Source: Peribolospora baueri
Taxonomy: Eukaryota > Basidiomycota > Peribolosporomycetes > Peribolosporales > Peribolosporaceae
Reading direction: 5' to 3'
NCBI GenBank assembly: GCA_029717555.1
Contig: JAMDHS010000036.1
Location: forward strand, 62,001 to 126,000
DNA length: 64,000 nucleotides
The notes under the pieces were generated by a model. The model saw only the letters and a program-made list of their open reading frames with translations. It was not told where the DNA came from and did not search any database. Shown here piece after piece: positions 11,781 through 22,283 of the stretch (positions are counted from its first letter, which is position 1; each line of letters begins with the position of its first letter). A program made the position numbers and the translations under genes.

Positions 11781-13017
11781 ATGTCCTCTCGCTTCTCCTT
11801 CCCCTCGGCCGACCCTCACACCGCAGGCGTCCTACCAAAGCCTGCGCCACAGACGGCCGGCTACCCCCACCGTTTCTCCGCCGGCTCGTCTTACCAGGGC
11901 CACCATCCTGCCACTGCCTCTATCTCCCCTTCCTCCGGCGGCTACGTTTCCCATCCCTCCTGGCCTCCCTACCCCGACCAAGCAACTCCGTCAGCCCCCC
12001 CGCCCTCATCCATCTTTTCAGCCTATCGTCCAGACGTCGTCAGGCGTTCAAGCGCAGCTTTCTCCGTTTCGGCTCCTGGCACTAACATCTATGACAGGCA
12101 CCTGGGGAGGACACGGAACGCAGAGGTGTCCGCCAGCGCTTTGCAGTTCCTTTTTGCCGAGATGGTTAACTATACCCAGAATCGGGTTAGTGGGATCACG
12201 GATTTGGAGAGGAAGTGAGCGCTGCCCTTCCCTGTGCGCTGTCGCTCGCTGCACGTCTGCATGTCTCACTCTCTACGATCATCTCCACTCGCAACCCCCG
12301 CGTTCCAGACTCTCCCTCTTCGGCTACCACATTGGCCAACGAGTCCTTGCCATTGCTACCCACCGACAAGAGTCCTCGGCCAAGACGCCGAGAAGAGAGA
12401 CCAAGCTGTTGGCCGTCCTGCTCTTTGTTCACACGCAGGTTTGGAAGGCCGCTTTTGGCAAACCAGCGGACAGTCTAGAGAAGAGCACTGAGCAAGAAGA
12501 TGAATGTGAGTCCCGTGCTTTGCTTGTCGCCGTCGGATTGAATATGTCGGGGCCAGTGTGATCCTTGGAGATAGCTGGGAGTGCCGGCCTTTTCTTCTCT
12601 GTCCTTGGTATATCTAATCTTTTGGCGCTGACCCCTCGTGTCTGGGCTGCGTCTCGGTGCGAAACAGACATGATTTCCTACAACGTTCCCATTTTTTCCA
12701 AGTCCATCACTGTCCCACGCGACCTGAGCCAGCTCAGTACGGAAGCTATCACCGCCGGTATCGTCGAGGCTGCCTTGGACGGGCTTGGCTTCGTGAGTCT
12801 TTTGTTTCTTGACGTCCGGTTAGAACGACATAGCAAGGCAGCCGCGGTCGGAAAGCCTGGAGACATACTGGTTCGCTTTTCTTTCAACCTTCAGCCCGCT
12901 CGAGTGACGGCCCACTCGGTGCCGACGGACCAGTACCCGGCACGAACGACGATTCTCATTAAGCTTGATCCAAGCGTCATGGCACGGGAGTCCGCGCTAG
13001 ACGATGGCAAGGGCTAA
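11781..13017 (+). CDS. TRS31: TRAPP complex subunit Trs31 (TRAPPC5), Bet3 family
   Basis: Trs31 is a core subunit of the TRAPP complexes, which act as guanine-nucleotide exchange factors for Ypt1/Rab1 at the ER-Golgi and Golgi. Four exons are inferred: 11781-12214, 12309-12505, 12668-12792 and 12895-13017, giving 292 residues with phase kept throughout. The Bet3-fold core begins near residue 112 with IYDRHLGRTRNAEVSASALQ and continues through LFAEMVNYTQNRVSGITDLE, GYHIGQRVLAIATHRQ, LLAVLLFVHTQVWKAAFGKP, GIVEAALDGLGFPARVTAHS and RTTILIKLDPSVM. The human protein has 188 residues; the extra length is a Pro/Ser-rich N-terminal extension of about 110 residues. It is convergent with MFAP1. Confidence 0.95.
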
Positions 13018-13175
13018 ATTGACGGGCGCGTTTGTTGCTCAACTTCATTTGGAGGTTACTCCGTACGGAGGTTGAGGCGGAGGGATTGGATCGCGGGAGC
13101 ATGGACGTGTACGATACAGGAGGGAGCTGAGAAAGCGAAGACGACGTGAAACGTACGGAAAGATAACACGGCATG

Positions 13176-15489
13176 TTATGCCTCGATCCTCCTCCTCTTC
13201 TCTCCATCCCTCTCCTCGCGACTCGATTCCTCGTGCCGATCTCGACTTCGAGGCCTCGCTCGATACCTCTCCCGGCTCCTGCTCCTGTCCTCACGGCGCC
13301 TGTCCTTGTGCCAATCTCGACTCCGAGACCTCGGTCGATGTCTCTCCCGACTCCTGCTTCTGTCCTCACGACGCCTATCCTCGTACCGATCTCGACTCGG
13401 GCGCCTCGATCGATATCTCTCCCGGCTCCTGTCCCTCCCTCCGCCCCTCGGTGATCGATCCCTATCCCTTCCATCATATCGATTACGCTCACGACGTGGA
13501 CCCCTTGTCGGTGACCGACCGTGCTCATGACGACGTGCACCACTCAACCCATCCTCCTCGCGCAGTCGCTCCCTCGACCGGGGCCTCTCTCGCCTATCGG
13601 CCTTCGATCCCCACGTCCGCGGTTTGACGGCGGCGTTGTTCGCCCCCGTCGCAAACGCCTCCTGACTACCGCCAGTGCGGTTTTGGCTCGCTCCATCAGC
13701 GCCCTCCGCGAGGTGCGGACAGTCTTTCTTGAGATGGGGGCCCCCGCAATGGAAGCATCCTTGTCCACTTGCATTGGCAGACTGAGCACTGGTACCGACC
13801 ACACGGCCGAATCCTCCTTGTTGTCTTGATGTATCCTGGTCGGCGAGGTGGGTGTATTTGCTCCGACTAGCTTTGCCGAAGTTGCGCACCTGCATTGCCT
13901 TAGGGAGGACAGACATATCTTTGATAGTGCCTTCCGTTGCTTCTGTGTAATCATGCTTTTTGAGCACATCCAAATCCTGTTTGCGTAGGCAAATGTGATA
14001 GGGAAACCCGTCGAGATAAAGCGTAAATGGGATTGATCAGCTCATATACTTATAAGACGCAAAGGGAAGATGGATAAACAGGTGGCGACGCACCGAGTAG
14101 AAAGCACCCTTGTGGTAGTACTTCTGAAGGAACACCTGCTTTCCTTTCTGCTTGCTCTCTTTCGTCTCCTTCGCATGCTCCAAGTCCTCCTTAAGACGCT
14201 GATCCTCAGGCATCTCGCGTCGGCGTTCGATTTCTGCCCGTTCGACCGAGCGACTGGAGGAGGGGGTATAATAGAAAGGGAGATATCGCATAATCAGTTG
14301 ACTCAATCAGCAACTGAAACGTATTCTGTAGTGATATTGGTACGTACGCTCTCGCGGCCTCCTTGTCGCGCTTGATCCTGGTCAGCTCTCTTATTCGCCA
14401 CGCTTCAAATTCAGCCTTGTCGTCCAGACCATCCGTATCATCGACGTCAGGCACGTTTTCCTCTGCCTCCTCTACCGGACGTGAACAAGGCAAGCGTTGA
14501 AGGAAGGGGATCAGCGACAACAGCCGGCGGATCGATTCATGTCCCTCTGGATACTTACTCTCAGCAAGCTCTCGTTTGATCGTCTCGGCCGCAAGATGGT
14601 GGCTTTCTTTCTTGCGTTCCTCCGCGGCTGCCTTGCGCTTGCGTTCGGCCTCTTCAGTGGCAGCAGCTAGCCTTTCTCGCTCCAGCACTGTTTCACGATT
14701 TCGCCTGGGCAGGTGGCCAGTCGGCAACAGGAATCCAAGTTGACGTCAGTCCTCGCCTCATTGTCTCGCCGAGCTCTACTCTGGCATTTCTGAACAAGTG
14801 AAGAAACACAGGCAACTGACTTTGCCACGAAGACAGGCTTCAGCATAGGTTCTGGTTCTTCTTCCTCTGAGTCGGTCTCGTACTCGCTAGACTCCTGAGC
14901 AGATATTTAGCAGGAGGCGCCAAGCAGAAGAAGCCGAAGGTTAGTAAGAATCATTACTTTTTCGATACGCAAATTCAGTGAGGTTTACCTCTTCTTCCTC
15001 CTCCGATTCTGCTGCTGCCGGTTTTTGAAAATCAGGTATTGGAGGAGCTTCGTCGTCTTCCTCCTCCTCTAATCCGGGTAAAAATGAAATGCAAATATAA
15101 CAAAAAAACAACGTGAATACGTAAAGAATAACCACTCAAACTGCGGAGACGATGGCATTGCACTCACCTCCTTCCAACTCTGTCCGCCCCACTTCTTCCC
15201 TGCCACCTACTTTCACGCGCCCACCTTCCACCTTGACGTCCCTCAGTGCCACGTTTATCTTTCCAGGAGCTAATGGAGTCGATCCCTGTTGTATGACGAT
15301 CCCGGGCCCTTGCCGCATCTCCGTCAAGGCCACATCGCGCTCGAGCCTCTCGTCCCCTTGCTCGTCCGACTCGTACTCGTCTGGAGAGTCGGGCGCACGC
15401 TCCGCCCCCGCCGGGGCTTTCCCCTTGCGATAACGGGCGGCGGGGCGGGCCACACGTGGAGCGCGGGCGTTGGGGCGCGTGGAGGACAT
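13176..15489 (-). CDS. MFAP1: Microfibrillar-associated protein 1 (MFAP1) homologue with zinc knuckle and RS tail
   Basis: MFAP1 is a spliceosomal B-complex protein that binds Prp38. Seven exons are inferred: 15489-15168, 15068-14989, 14894-14821, 14704-14559, 14471-14348, 14253-14094 and 13976-13176, giving 568 residues in unbroken phase. The order is: basic N-terminus, acidic stretches, a long charged helix (ERERLAAATEEAERKRKAAA), DGLDDKAEFEAWRIRELTRI, the hallmark KQVFLQKYYHKGAFYS, then VLPKAMQVRNFGKASRSKYT and HLADQDTS. After this comes a CX2CX3HX4C zinc knuckle (CFHCGGPHLKKDC) and an arginine/serine-rich tail of about 140 residues, partly encoded by a 75-bp tandem repeat. The start at 15489 lies 258 bp from the divergent UVRAG-like gene. 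Confidence 0.93.
13261..13437. repeat. 75-bp coding tandem repeat, about 2.4 copies
   Basis: Copies start at 13261, 13336 and 13411 on the plus strand; each begins CGATRYCTCTCCCGRCTCC. The unit is a multiple of three, so on the minus strand it encodes a 25-residue arginine/serine-rich period of MFAP1. The copies differ at several positions, so they are not a very recent duplication. Confidence 0.8.
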
Positions 15490-15747
15490 TGATGGCGAGA
15501 CCCCAACCTGGGCGGCGAGGATGGTGGTGTTGGATGGAGTAAATGAACGCTGCGTTTGAGAGATCGAAGTCGATCGTGCATGCAGCCATAACACCGCGTG
15601 TATCCGGCCATCACCGCGCAATGCACCTAGCCAAGTGGGCGGCGATCACAAGGTAGCGAGCGGCTCTTCTTGAAGCAACAGCCTGCCGACGGATCAGTCA
15701 CGATAGACATACCGTCCTCTACGAGGACGTTCTGAGGCTGGTATGCC
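15490..15747. promoter_or_regulatory. Bidirectional promoter of MFAP1 and the UVRAG-like gene
   Basis: Only 258 bp separate the two divergent start codons, so both promoters must sit here or overlap. An out-of-frame ATG at 15743, five bases before the UVRAG start, opens a 17-codon frame that stops at 15796 and overlaps the main start. I see no clear TATA box. Confidence 0.55.
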
Positions 15748-18700
15748 ATGCTCACCGACGACTCAAACAACGTTGCGCGGGCGGACTTGCGATTAGGAGG
15801 CGGCGGCGATGACGCTGATCTCGCGGAGGACGTCTCCTTCGACCAGGTGAGTGGGCGACTGTAGAAAGGAAAGGCGAGGGAGGCAAGAGAAGGGAGAGAG
15901 GGAGAGAAGCGAAGGTGGTCCTAAGCGTCGTCAGTATGACGCTAATCGATCAAAATGCTTCTGTTCTTCGCAGCGGCGAGTGCGACACATCACTGCCATT
16001 CTTGTTCGCAACCTCTCGCTCTCTCCAAACAAGGACCAAGCCGTCCGATCACTCCAATCCCATGTTTTTCCTTCGGTGTCCTCCTCATCCAACCAAGACG
16101 CCAGCGGAGCTACTGCAGCGGACGACACCGATTTGTACTACTCCACACACCGGAGACGACGACGGAACAGCTCTCTGTCGTCCATATCCACCGTCCACAC
16201 CTTTCGTAGCGCTCAGCACGGGACTCAGAAGGGTCAGAGTGGTCTGCAGGAGGAAGAGGATGAAGTCGCGAGCATGGGACGGACACTGTCGATGTCGAGT
16301 ACCAAGAGCAAGAGAAATTTGCAAGGCAAGGCTCAAGCCGATTCCTCGTCCATCCAGAGCTCCGGCTCGGGGTCGCGTTTCTCGTCATCTCGCCAGCAAC
16401 ACCAGACCGATTGGTTCTACTCGTCTTCGCCCGCTAGTTCGATCGCCGCGGGACTTTCAACGCCGGGACCTCATGTCGCGTTTCCCGCCTCCACTGCACT
16501 TTCCCTCTCCTATGGCACTTCGCCGTCCACTAGAGGTGGTAGCCTAGCGAGACGAAGACGACCGGACCCGAAGGCTGCACAGATCCATCAGCACAAGATG
16601 ACCTCCTCGACATATCGGTCTTGGGACGAGGTGATTAATGCAAGACTTGTCGACAGCTTTGTCACTCTCAGCCAACCGGCCCCGACTGCAGAGAGCGACG
16701 GGAGAGATCAAAATGCTGGAGGTGGTCGTCCGCCCTTTGGCTCCAAGCGCATTTGCCCATCCCTGGAGTCTTCTGCACGCAAAGCATGGTCTGCTTCATC
16801 TTCTCTCCGGCCACCTTCTTTTACTTCCTCTGCGACCTCCTCGCCACCCTTTTTCGTCTCTTCTCCCAAGACGGCGTCCATGAACCCTACTTTCGCCAAT
16901 TTCGACCCCACCATTGATTTTGCCGACTGGGCGGACTTGAACAGTGAGCGCGTGATCATCAGCGTCTGGGTTCGGACACGGGACGATCAAGACAAGAAAA
17001 AGGCGAAAGCCAACGGAAATGCTGATGGAAGCATGCCCGAGGGCAAGGGAAAGGAGAAGGCAGGCTATCGAGAGGCGGACGGCGTTTTGGAAGAGGACAG
17101 TGCGAAAAACTTTAGGCTACTGAAGGAGTGGGAGCTGGATTTGTCAAGATTGAAGAAAATTAATCAAGATGTGAGCGTTTCCCCTATAGATCCATGCGTC
17201 GAGTGACTGACCCTAACACTGGTTTTCGCAACTACGTTCATCTAGCTGGCTCGTCCGAACGAGCCCTTGCCCCCAAACACAATCTTGCTCGCTCTTTCCA
17301 CCAATGGCGACCCCTCATCCGCCGAGCTTTTTGCCGTTCCACAATCTCCGCCCCCTTCTAGGGCAGAGTCACCTGCTGGCGACGGCAACCTCTCTGATCC
17401 TGAGCCGGGTTCCAGCTCCAGTATGCGAAGCAGACGTGCGGCTGCGTTGGCGGCGAGTAGGAGGAGATGGAAGGAAGGGGAAGATGTCATAAAGAAGAGT
17501 GTGCGGGAGACCAAGATGATGAGGAGCTACGGCTTTGGAGATATCGTCAGGTGAGCCGGTGCAGTCTGATGTGGTGACGTGGGAATTCGGTTGAAGACAT
17601 AACCAACGACACCTGAAGCGACTGCTAACGTACTGGCTGCGGCATTATTGTAGATTGACGACCGTGCAGTCATGCATAGTTGATAACCAGAAGTCCATCC
17701 AGGCCGTCGTCGATAAGCTTGATCGCTTGGTCTCCTCGGCGGATTCACTGGCTAGGCTCGTGAGCATCTCCCCAATTGGGTTTTTCTCTCAGTCTGCGCT
17801 TGTACTCACGATGCTCTCCTCTCCCGCCATGATGGTTATTCAGAGTCGTGAGAAGAGCGAACGAGAAGGTCGATTGGCGCAGTTGCGTAACGATTGCGAG
17901 GAGACATCCAAAGAAAAGCAGGCTTGTGAGTGTTATCTTCCTTGAGGTTTTGGTTTTGCAGATGCTATAGCTAGGTTTCTATTTATGAATTCGCTTTTAT
18001 TTTCTATCTAGTGTCTTCCACGCTTGAAAGGAGGCGAAGAGCTCTGCGTCGGCGGCGGGAGCGCCTAGCCGCTGCGAAGGCAAGCACGGAGCAAGACATG
18101 GATGAGCTAGCGGCTGCTCGAGCTAACATCCAATCCCTAAAGCAAGTACCTACATTACATTTTCGTCCTTCGACGTTTTCGGGGCGCTGACTCTTTTCTT
18201 CCAATCTGGTGCGATTTCGCCTCACACATCCCCTGTCGCTTCAGATCCTCACGCGCAAGTGTCACAGTCTCCATCCAGGCGCGGCGCATTTCTCTGCTTC
18301 AAACACTGGAGTTCATCTTCCCTGTTGAGCCCGTCGACCCGTCCACATTGACCTTCAGTATCAACAACCATCCCTTACCCAACTCGGCCTTTGACCCAAA
18401 GAAGGACAACGACGACGTAGTCGCTAGCGCTCTCGGTTATGTCGCTCAGTTGGTCAACCTTCTTGCGGCGTATTTGTCTGTCAGGTTGCATTATCCTATC
18501 ACCGTTGCTGGGAGCCGGTCCGCAATCAAGGACCCTATCAGCCAGATGCATGGGCCTAGAGTGTGAGTGCACAGGGTCATTTTCAAGTTGCTGCTGGGCT
18601 TGACGAGAGACGCTGAAAGAGCACGAGTGCTGACCGATGTTGAATCACGTCTCATTTCTGCTGTCGTCCCAGGTTCCCGCTCTACTGGAAAAATGTGGAT

Positions 18701-19484
18701 AGATATCGTTTCGACTACGCTGTGTTCTTGCTGAACAAGGACGTGGAACAGGTGAGTCAGCTGATGAACGGACTTATTATTGAGGGTGTAAGTGCCTATT
18801 TAGGGACGTTCGCGGCCTTGTTTTTAACGGTCTGCGACATCTCGTTTTCGTCCCCGAACTCTCGTGTGCCATTAGCTAATGATGTCTCAAGAACTCATAG
18901 TTCTCGACGTTCGTCATACCTTGCCCAACCTCAAGAACCTCGTTGTCACAGTCACCTCGTCTACACCTTCTGTGTAAGTATCGTGTCTTGGTCGTGACTT
19001 TGAGATTTTATTCTGACATTTTGTCCTTTGCCGTTCCTCCTTTTTAATTTGTAGTGCTCTGAAATCACGTCCGCGGGCCCGGGAAGAAAGCACAGAAATC
19101 GCTCTGACCGCCACCTCCACCTCTGACGGCCGCGTCGCAGCCGGGACGTTGATTGCCCCGCAACCAAAGAGGCCGCTTCTTTCACCGGGTCGACTTTCGC
19201 CCATCCCCTCCACGCCTGTGCGTGCTGTCCTTGGGGGTTTCTTTGGCGGAGGGGAAGAGGAAGAAGGGGAGCACGCTGAAGAAACTGACGAACGGGAGGA
19301 AGAGGATGGAACTGGAGATGGGGGTCGAGCACAGGGTATGCCCGACCGTTCCGGCAGTCCAAGGCAGGAGCGGCTCCTTTCACGGCACGGTGCCAGCGCC
19401 AAAGTGGAAGCCGGCGTTACAGCGGGGGAGAAGCACATCGTGCCCAACGGGGCCGGTACCGGTACCGATACCGGAAAGTCGTGA
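15748..19484 (+). CDS. UVRAG/Vps38-like subunit of the class III PI3-kinase complex
   Basis: The family partners Vps34, Vps15 and Atg6/Beclin to make PI3P on endosomes and autophagic membranes. Ten exons are inferred: 15748-15846, 15974-17170, 17246-17550, 17654-17759, 17844-17925, 18012-18141, 18245-18562, 18673-18751, 18876-18973 and 19055-19484, giving 947 residues. The start of a C2-like region is RRVRHITAILVRNLSL (residue 34 on). A Ser-rich insert follows, then WELDLSRLKKINQDLARP and PLPPNTILLALS. A coiled coil runs from DNQKSIQAVVDKLDRLVSSA to AAKASTEQDMDELAAARANI. The C-terminal domain has FPLYWKNVDRYRFDYAVFLL and NKDVEQLMMSQELI, typical of UVRAG, followed by a disordered tail. The intron at 18142-18244 uses a GC donor. 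The ATG at 15748 is chosen because the one at 15743 leads to a stop. Atg14 is a less likely alternative. Confidence 0.88.
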
Positions 19485-20451
19485 CTTTTGTGTCCGTTTT
19501 GTTTTTACTTTGGTTTCGTCCCAGGAGTCGCAACTCTTGTGTATTTTGTAACCCCTTTCGTGTTTCGATGTCGTTCTATGTCAACCGAATACCCCTCACG
19601 CACCTTGGACTAGGCTGAGTGTGTTCAACGGAGAGCTCAGCTTCCAAGCGGGACTAGGAACGAGGTCGTGTTCGACGTCTTGCGGGGCCATTCGAAACCG
19701 GGCAGCTCGGTTCGTGTGGCCTTCATATATATACCCGACGCGGCCGAGAGTGGACCAAACGAATGGGGGTCACTCCGAAATTGATTGTCCTCACTCAGCA
19801 GAGTGATGTAGATCACGGATTGCAGTCCCAGGACGAGTCGACAGCCGTCAGCGTGAATAATAAGGCTCTCCAGGGCTGGACATATATTGCTGTATGTACG
19901 GTACAGTACATACCAAGGAACTGTGACGGCACAACAGCACTCCGTGGGTGCCCGCGAACGAGGGCCCTCCGTTCCAGCCATGACCCGACCTTCGTATCCT
20001 CGCACCCATGCATATCCCTCGTCTCGTACACCGTTTTCCACGGCCGCAACGCAGCCCCCTTGTGGTTTCCTCAATCGGATACAAGGAAGGACACAAGAGA
20101 GGAAAGATGGGGCAAAAATGGAAGGAAGGAAAGAAAGAACCAAGGGCCTGATTGGCTTCTAGGAAACTGGATCCAAGGCACGGTTGGAAGGCGAGCGAGA
20201 GCGACAGAAATAGCCATCTGTCCCTGTGGAGAAGAGGGCGAAAAAGAGGAGACCACTTCCCAGGCACTGCCGTTGTCCTTCAGGTACGCGAGAGCGCAGG
20301 ACATACGGCACAGTTCCGTACTCGAGGATTCCGCTTGCGTACTCTACGGCACGGCGGCTGGGTAGGACGAGAACGTAAGATGAACGTTCTAAGTGAAGCA
20401 AGCGGCGCGCGAGGCCTGGCCTGAACCTTGGGGGCCTGTCACGTCGCATTG
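19485..20451. other. Intergenic region between convergent genes
   Basis: This 967-bp stretch separates the UVRAG-like gene from the 3' end of the broken methyltransferase gene. It holds an imperfect inverted repeat at 19891-19914 (TGTATGTAC, then GTACATACC). No open frame shows a recognisable domain. Confidence 0.5.
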
Positions 20452-21668
20452 TCACTCACTCCATACCTCGACCGTCCACTTCAGCCCCTCGTCACCCGAT
20501 GCAAATGCCTTCTGCCACTCTCTCGCAGGCAGTTTGAATTCCTCCGCGCTCGCCCTGACCTTGACGCGACGATGCGGCGCGTCGTCGGCGGTCACGATAC
20601 TCCCCCCTGGGCCGAACACGCCCTCCTCCCAGAGACGGACAAAGGTCCGTGCAGTGTGACAGAACATCTTCCGGCCGAGCTTGTCGTCCAACAGTCCCGG
20701 ATCAGAGGCGCCGATCTACTGGCCGAAGATGACGCTCGGCTTGTCGGCCGAGGCATCGAGAGAGACAAGAGAGCCGAGGCGGCGCGCGAGGTCGAGCTGG
20801 GCGGCTTGGTCGAATAGGTGGAATAAGCTTCCGGCGTAGAGGGCAGTGACTTTAGCGACAAGTCCTTTGGGGGAGACACTGAAGAGGTCGGGGGGAGAGG
20901 CTGAGACATGGAGGCGGCGTTTGAGGAGGATAGGGGTGGAAGGAAGGACTCGGAAAAAATGTCACCGATGATGAAGGTGATAGGACAGGAGGAGGGCGAG
21001 TCGCGGCAGAGGGCGTAACCGGTGTCGACAAGGCCTGCGCGGCGATGCCTAGTGAGGGTGGGACATGGCGGACATATGGTGGACGGTCAGAGGAAGCGCC
21101 ATGAACGAAGACAAGGAAAGCGACAACACTCATACAACACAATCCACGTTCTTAGTCACCTACCTTGTCTCAGCTCGACCGCAAACACCCTCTCTCCTTC
21201 CCAGCCGTCCATGACGAGCTTCCTCACGTCGACGCCGAAGCAGGTGCCCACGTCGAGGAAGATGCGGTCCTTTCGAAAACGCGGCGAATAGGGATTGGCC
21301 TGAGCGAGGGCAAGGGGATAGGAGCCACTGCGGTCCATGCGGAGGTCGAGGAAGTTGAACATGTCTTATAGATACGCGGGATGGGGTTCGGAGAAGGCGC
21401 GAGCTGTGGTCGGCCAATAGACGTGACCAAGAAGCGGGGCCACATGCTCGCAAGACTTACAAATACAAGGGTATGGGTATTCGGTCTCGTACGCGTGTCG
21501 ACTGACGCGGAGGATGTGTTCCCGGAGCTCGTCCTCGTCTCGTATCCCCGTCGCCCTCTGATAGAACTCGAGCGATGCAGGGTCCCCGCCGCGGGCGGGA
21601 CCGAGGTGGTAGTTCGAGGGGTCAAAGGGAAGTGCCCGGCGAGGGGGAGTGGGAAGCTCGGTAGTCAT
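20452..21668 (-). pseudogene. AusD-like SAM-dependent methyltransferase, reading frame broken
   Basis: Exons 21668-21461, 21364-21164 and 21034 onward encode a class I methyltransferase of the type found in fungal secondary metabolism. The N-terminus has DPASLEFYQRATGIRDEDEL. The motif I region is KDRIFLDVGTCFGVDVRKLV, followed by GWEGERVFAVELRQGLVDTG, PITFIIGDIFSESF and KGLVAKVTALYAGSLFHLFD. Two problems are visible. A frame change is needed near 20880-20900, beside a run of C/G, between GDIFSESFLPP and SPKGLVAKV. An in-frame TAG at 20718-20716 follows VIFGQ, and the same frame then resumes with IGASDPGLLDDKLGRKMF and runs to a TGA at 20452. No GT-AG intron removes the stop in frame. A decaying gene, or sequencing errors, are both possible. 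Confidence 0.75.
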
Positions 21669-22283
21669 GGCGGCGGAGGAGGGGGGCGTCGGATACAAAA
21701 CGAGGGAAGAGGCAAGTGAGTGTCGATCCGTTCGTTTGTTTGTTCGTTCGCCCAAGAAGAGGTGTGTGAGGCGATAAGATGCGCAGGTCAAGGCACTAAT
21801 TAAATTGCCTCTATGGACCGATGACGCGTGCCATACGTAAATAATTAAAATTACATAATCAGATTATAAAGCACCCTCCGCAGCAGCCTCGCACCCGCTG
21901 TCGCCGCAGCACTGGCACGACGCGTCGACCCAGTCGCGGACCTGCTCGATATGGTCAAGCGAAGACCGCGTCCACCATGCTCGCCGCGCGGGACGGTGGC
22001 ACCACAACGGGCGACAGCTCACCCCCTAGGTGCTGGCTGGCTATGTTTGCGTGGTGCGAACGGAGGATACTGTTTTGGATATCGCGTGATACTGACTGTG
22101 CTGGACGAGCACGGTGAGAAAGAAACATGTCTTTCTAGGAACCCCGCTAATCCTAACAAGATATGGCCTCCCGCCATCTCTGCTCGACTCCCACTCACAT
22201 CGCCCTTCAGTCATTGCTCTCATCTAGCATTCATCTTTCTGATAACCTCTCAGTGACCACCAATTCCATTTTCTGGGTGGTCC
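21669..22283. promoter_or_regulatory. Divergent intergenic region between methyltransferase and OPT genes
   Basis: The starts of the minus-strand methyltransferase and the plus-strand transporter face away from each other across 615 bp. An AT-rich patch lies at 21798-21870, unusual in this GC-rich window. Minus-strand bases 21959-21864 encode a short cysteine-rich tail (WVDASCQCCGDSGCEAA) ending in TAA, but I cannot connect it to a start codon. Confidence 0.45.

Noticed and set aside
13178-13627. Plus-strand open frame of about 149 codons with a repetitive Ser/Asp/Pro composition
   Set aside because: It is the antisense of the MFAP1 RS-domain repeat; the 75-bp period keeps both strands open.
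19891-19914. Imperfect inverted repeat TGTATGTAC ... GTACATACC as a possible operator or terminator
   Set aside because: A single short palindrome in a long AT/GC-mixed spacer has no supporting context, and no U-rich tail or known site matches.
19763-20365. Plus-strand frame of 200 codons between the UVRAG-like and methyltransferase genes
   Set aside because: There is no domain, no plausible splice partners, and an overlapping minus-strand frame of similar length; it is likely chance.
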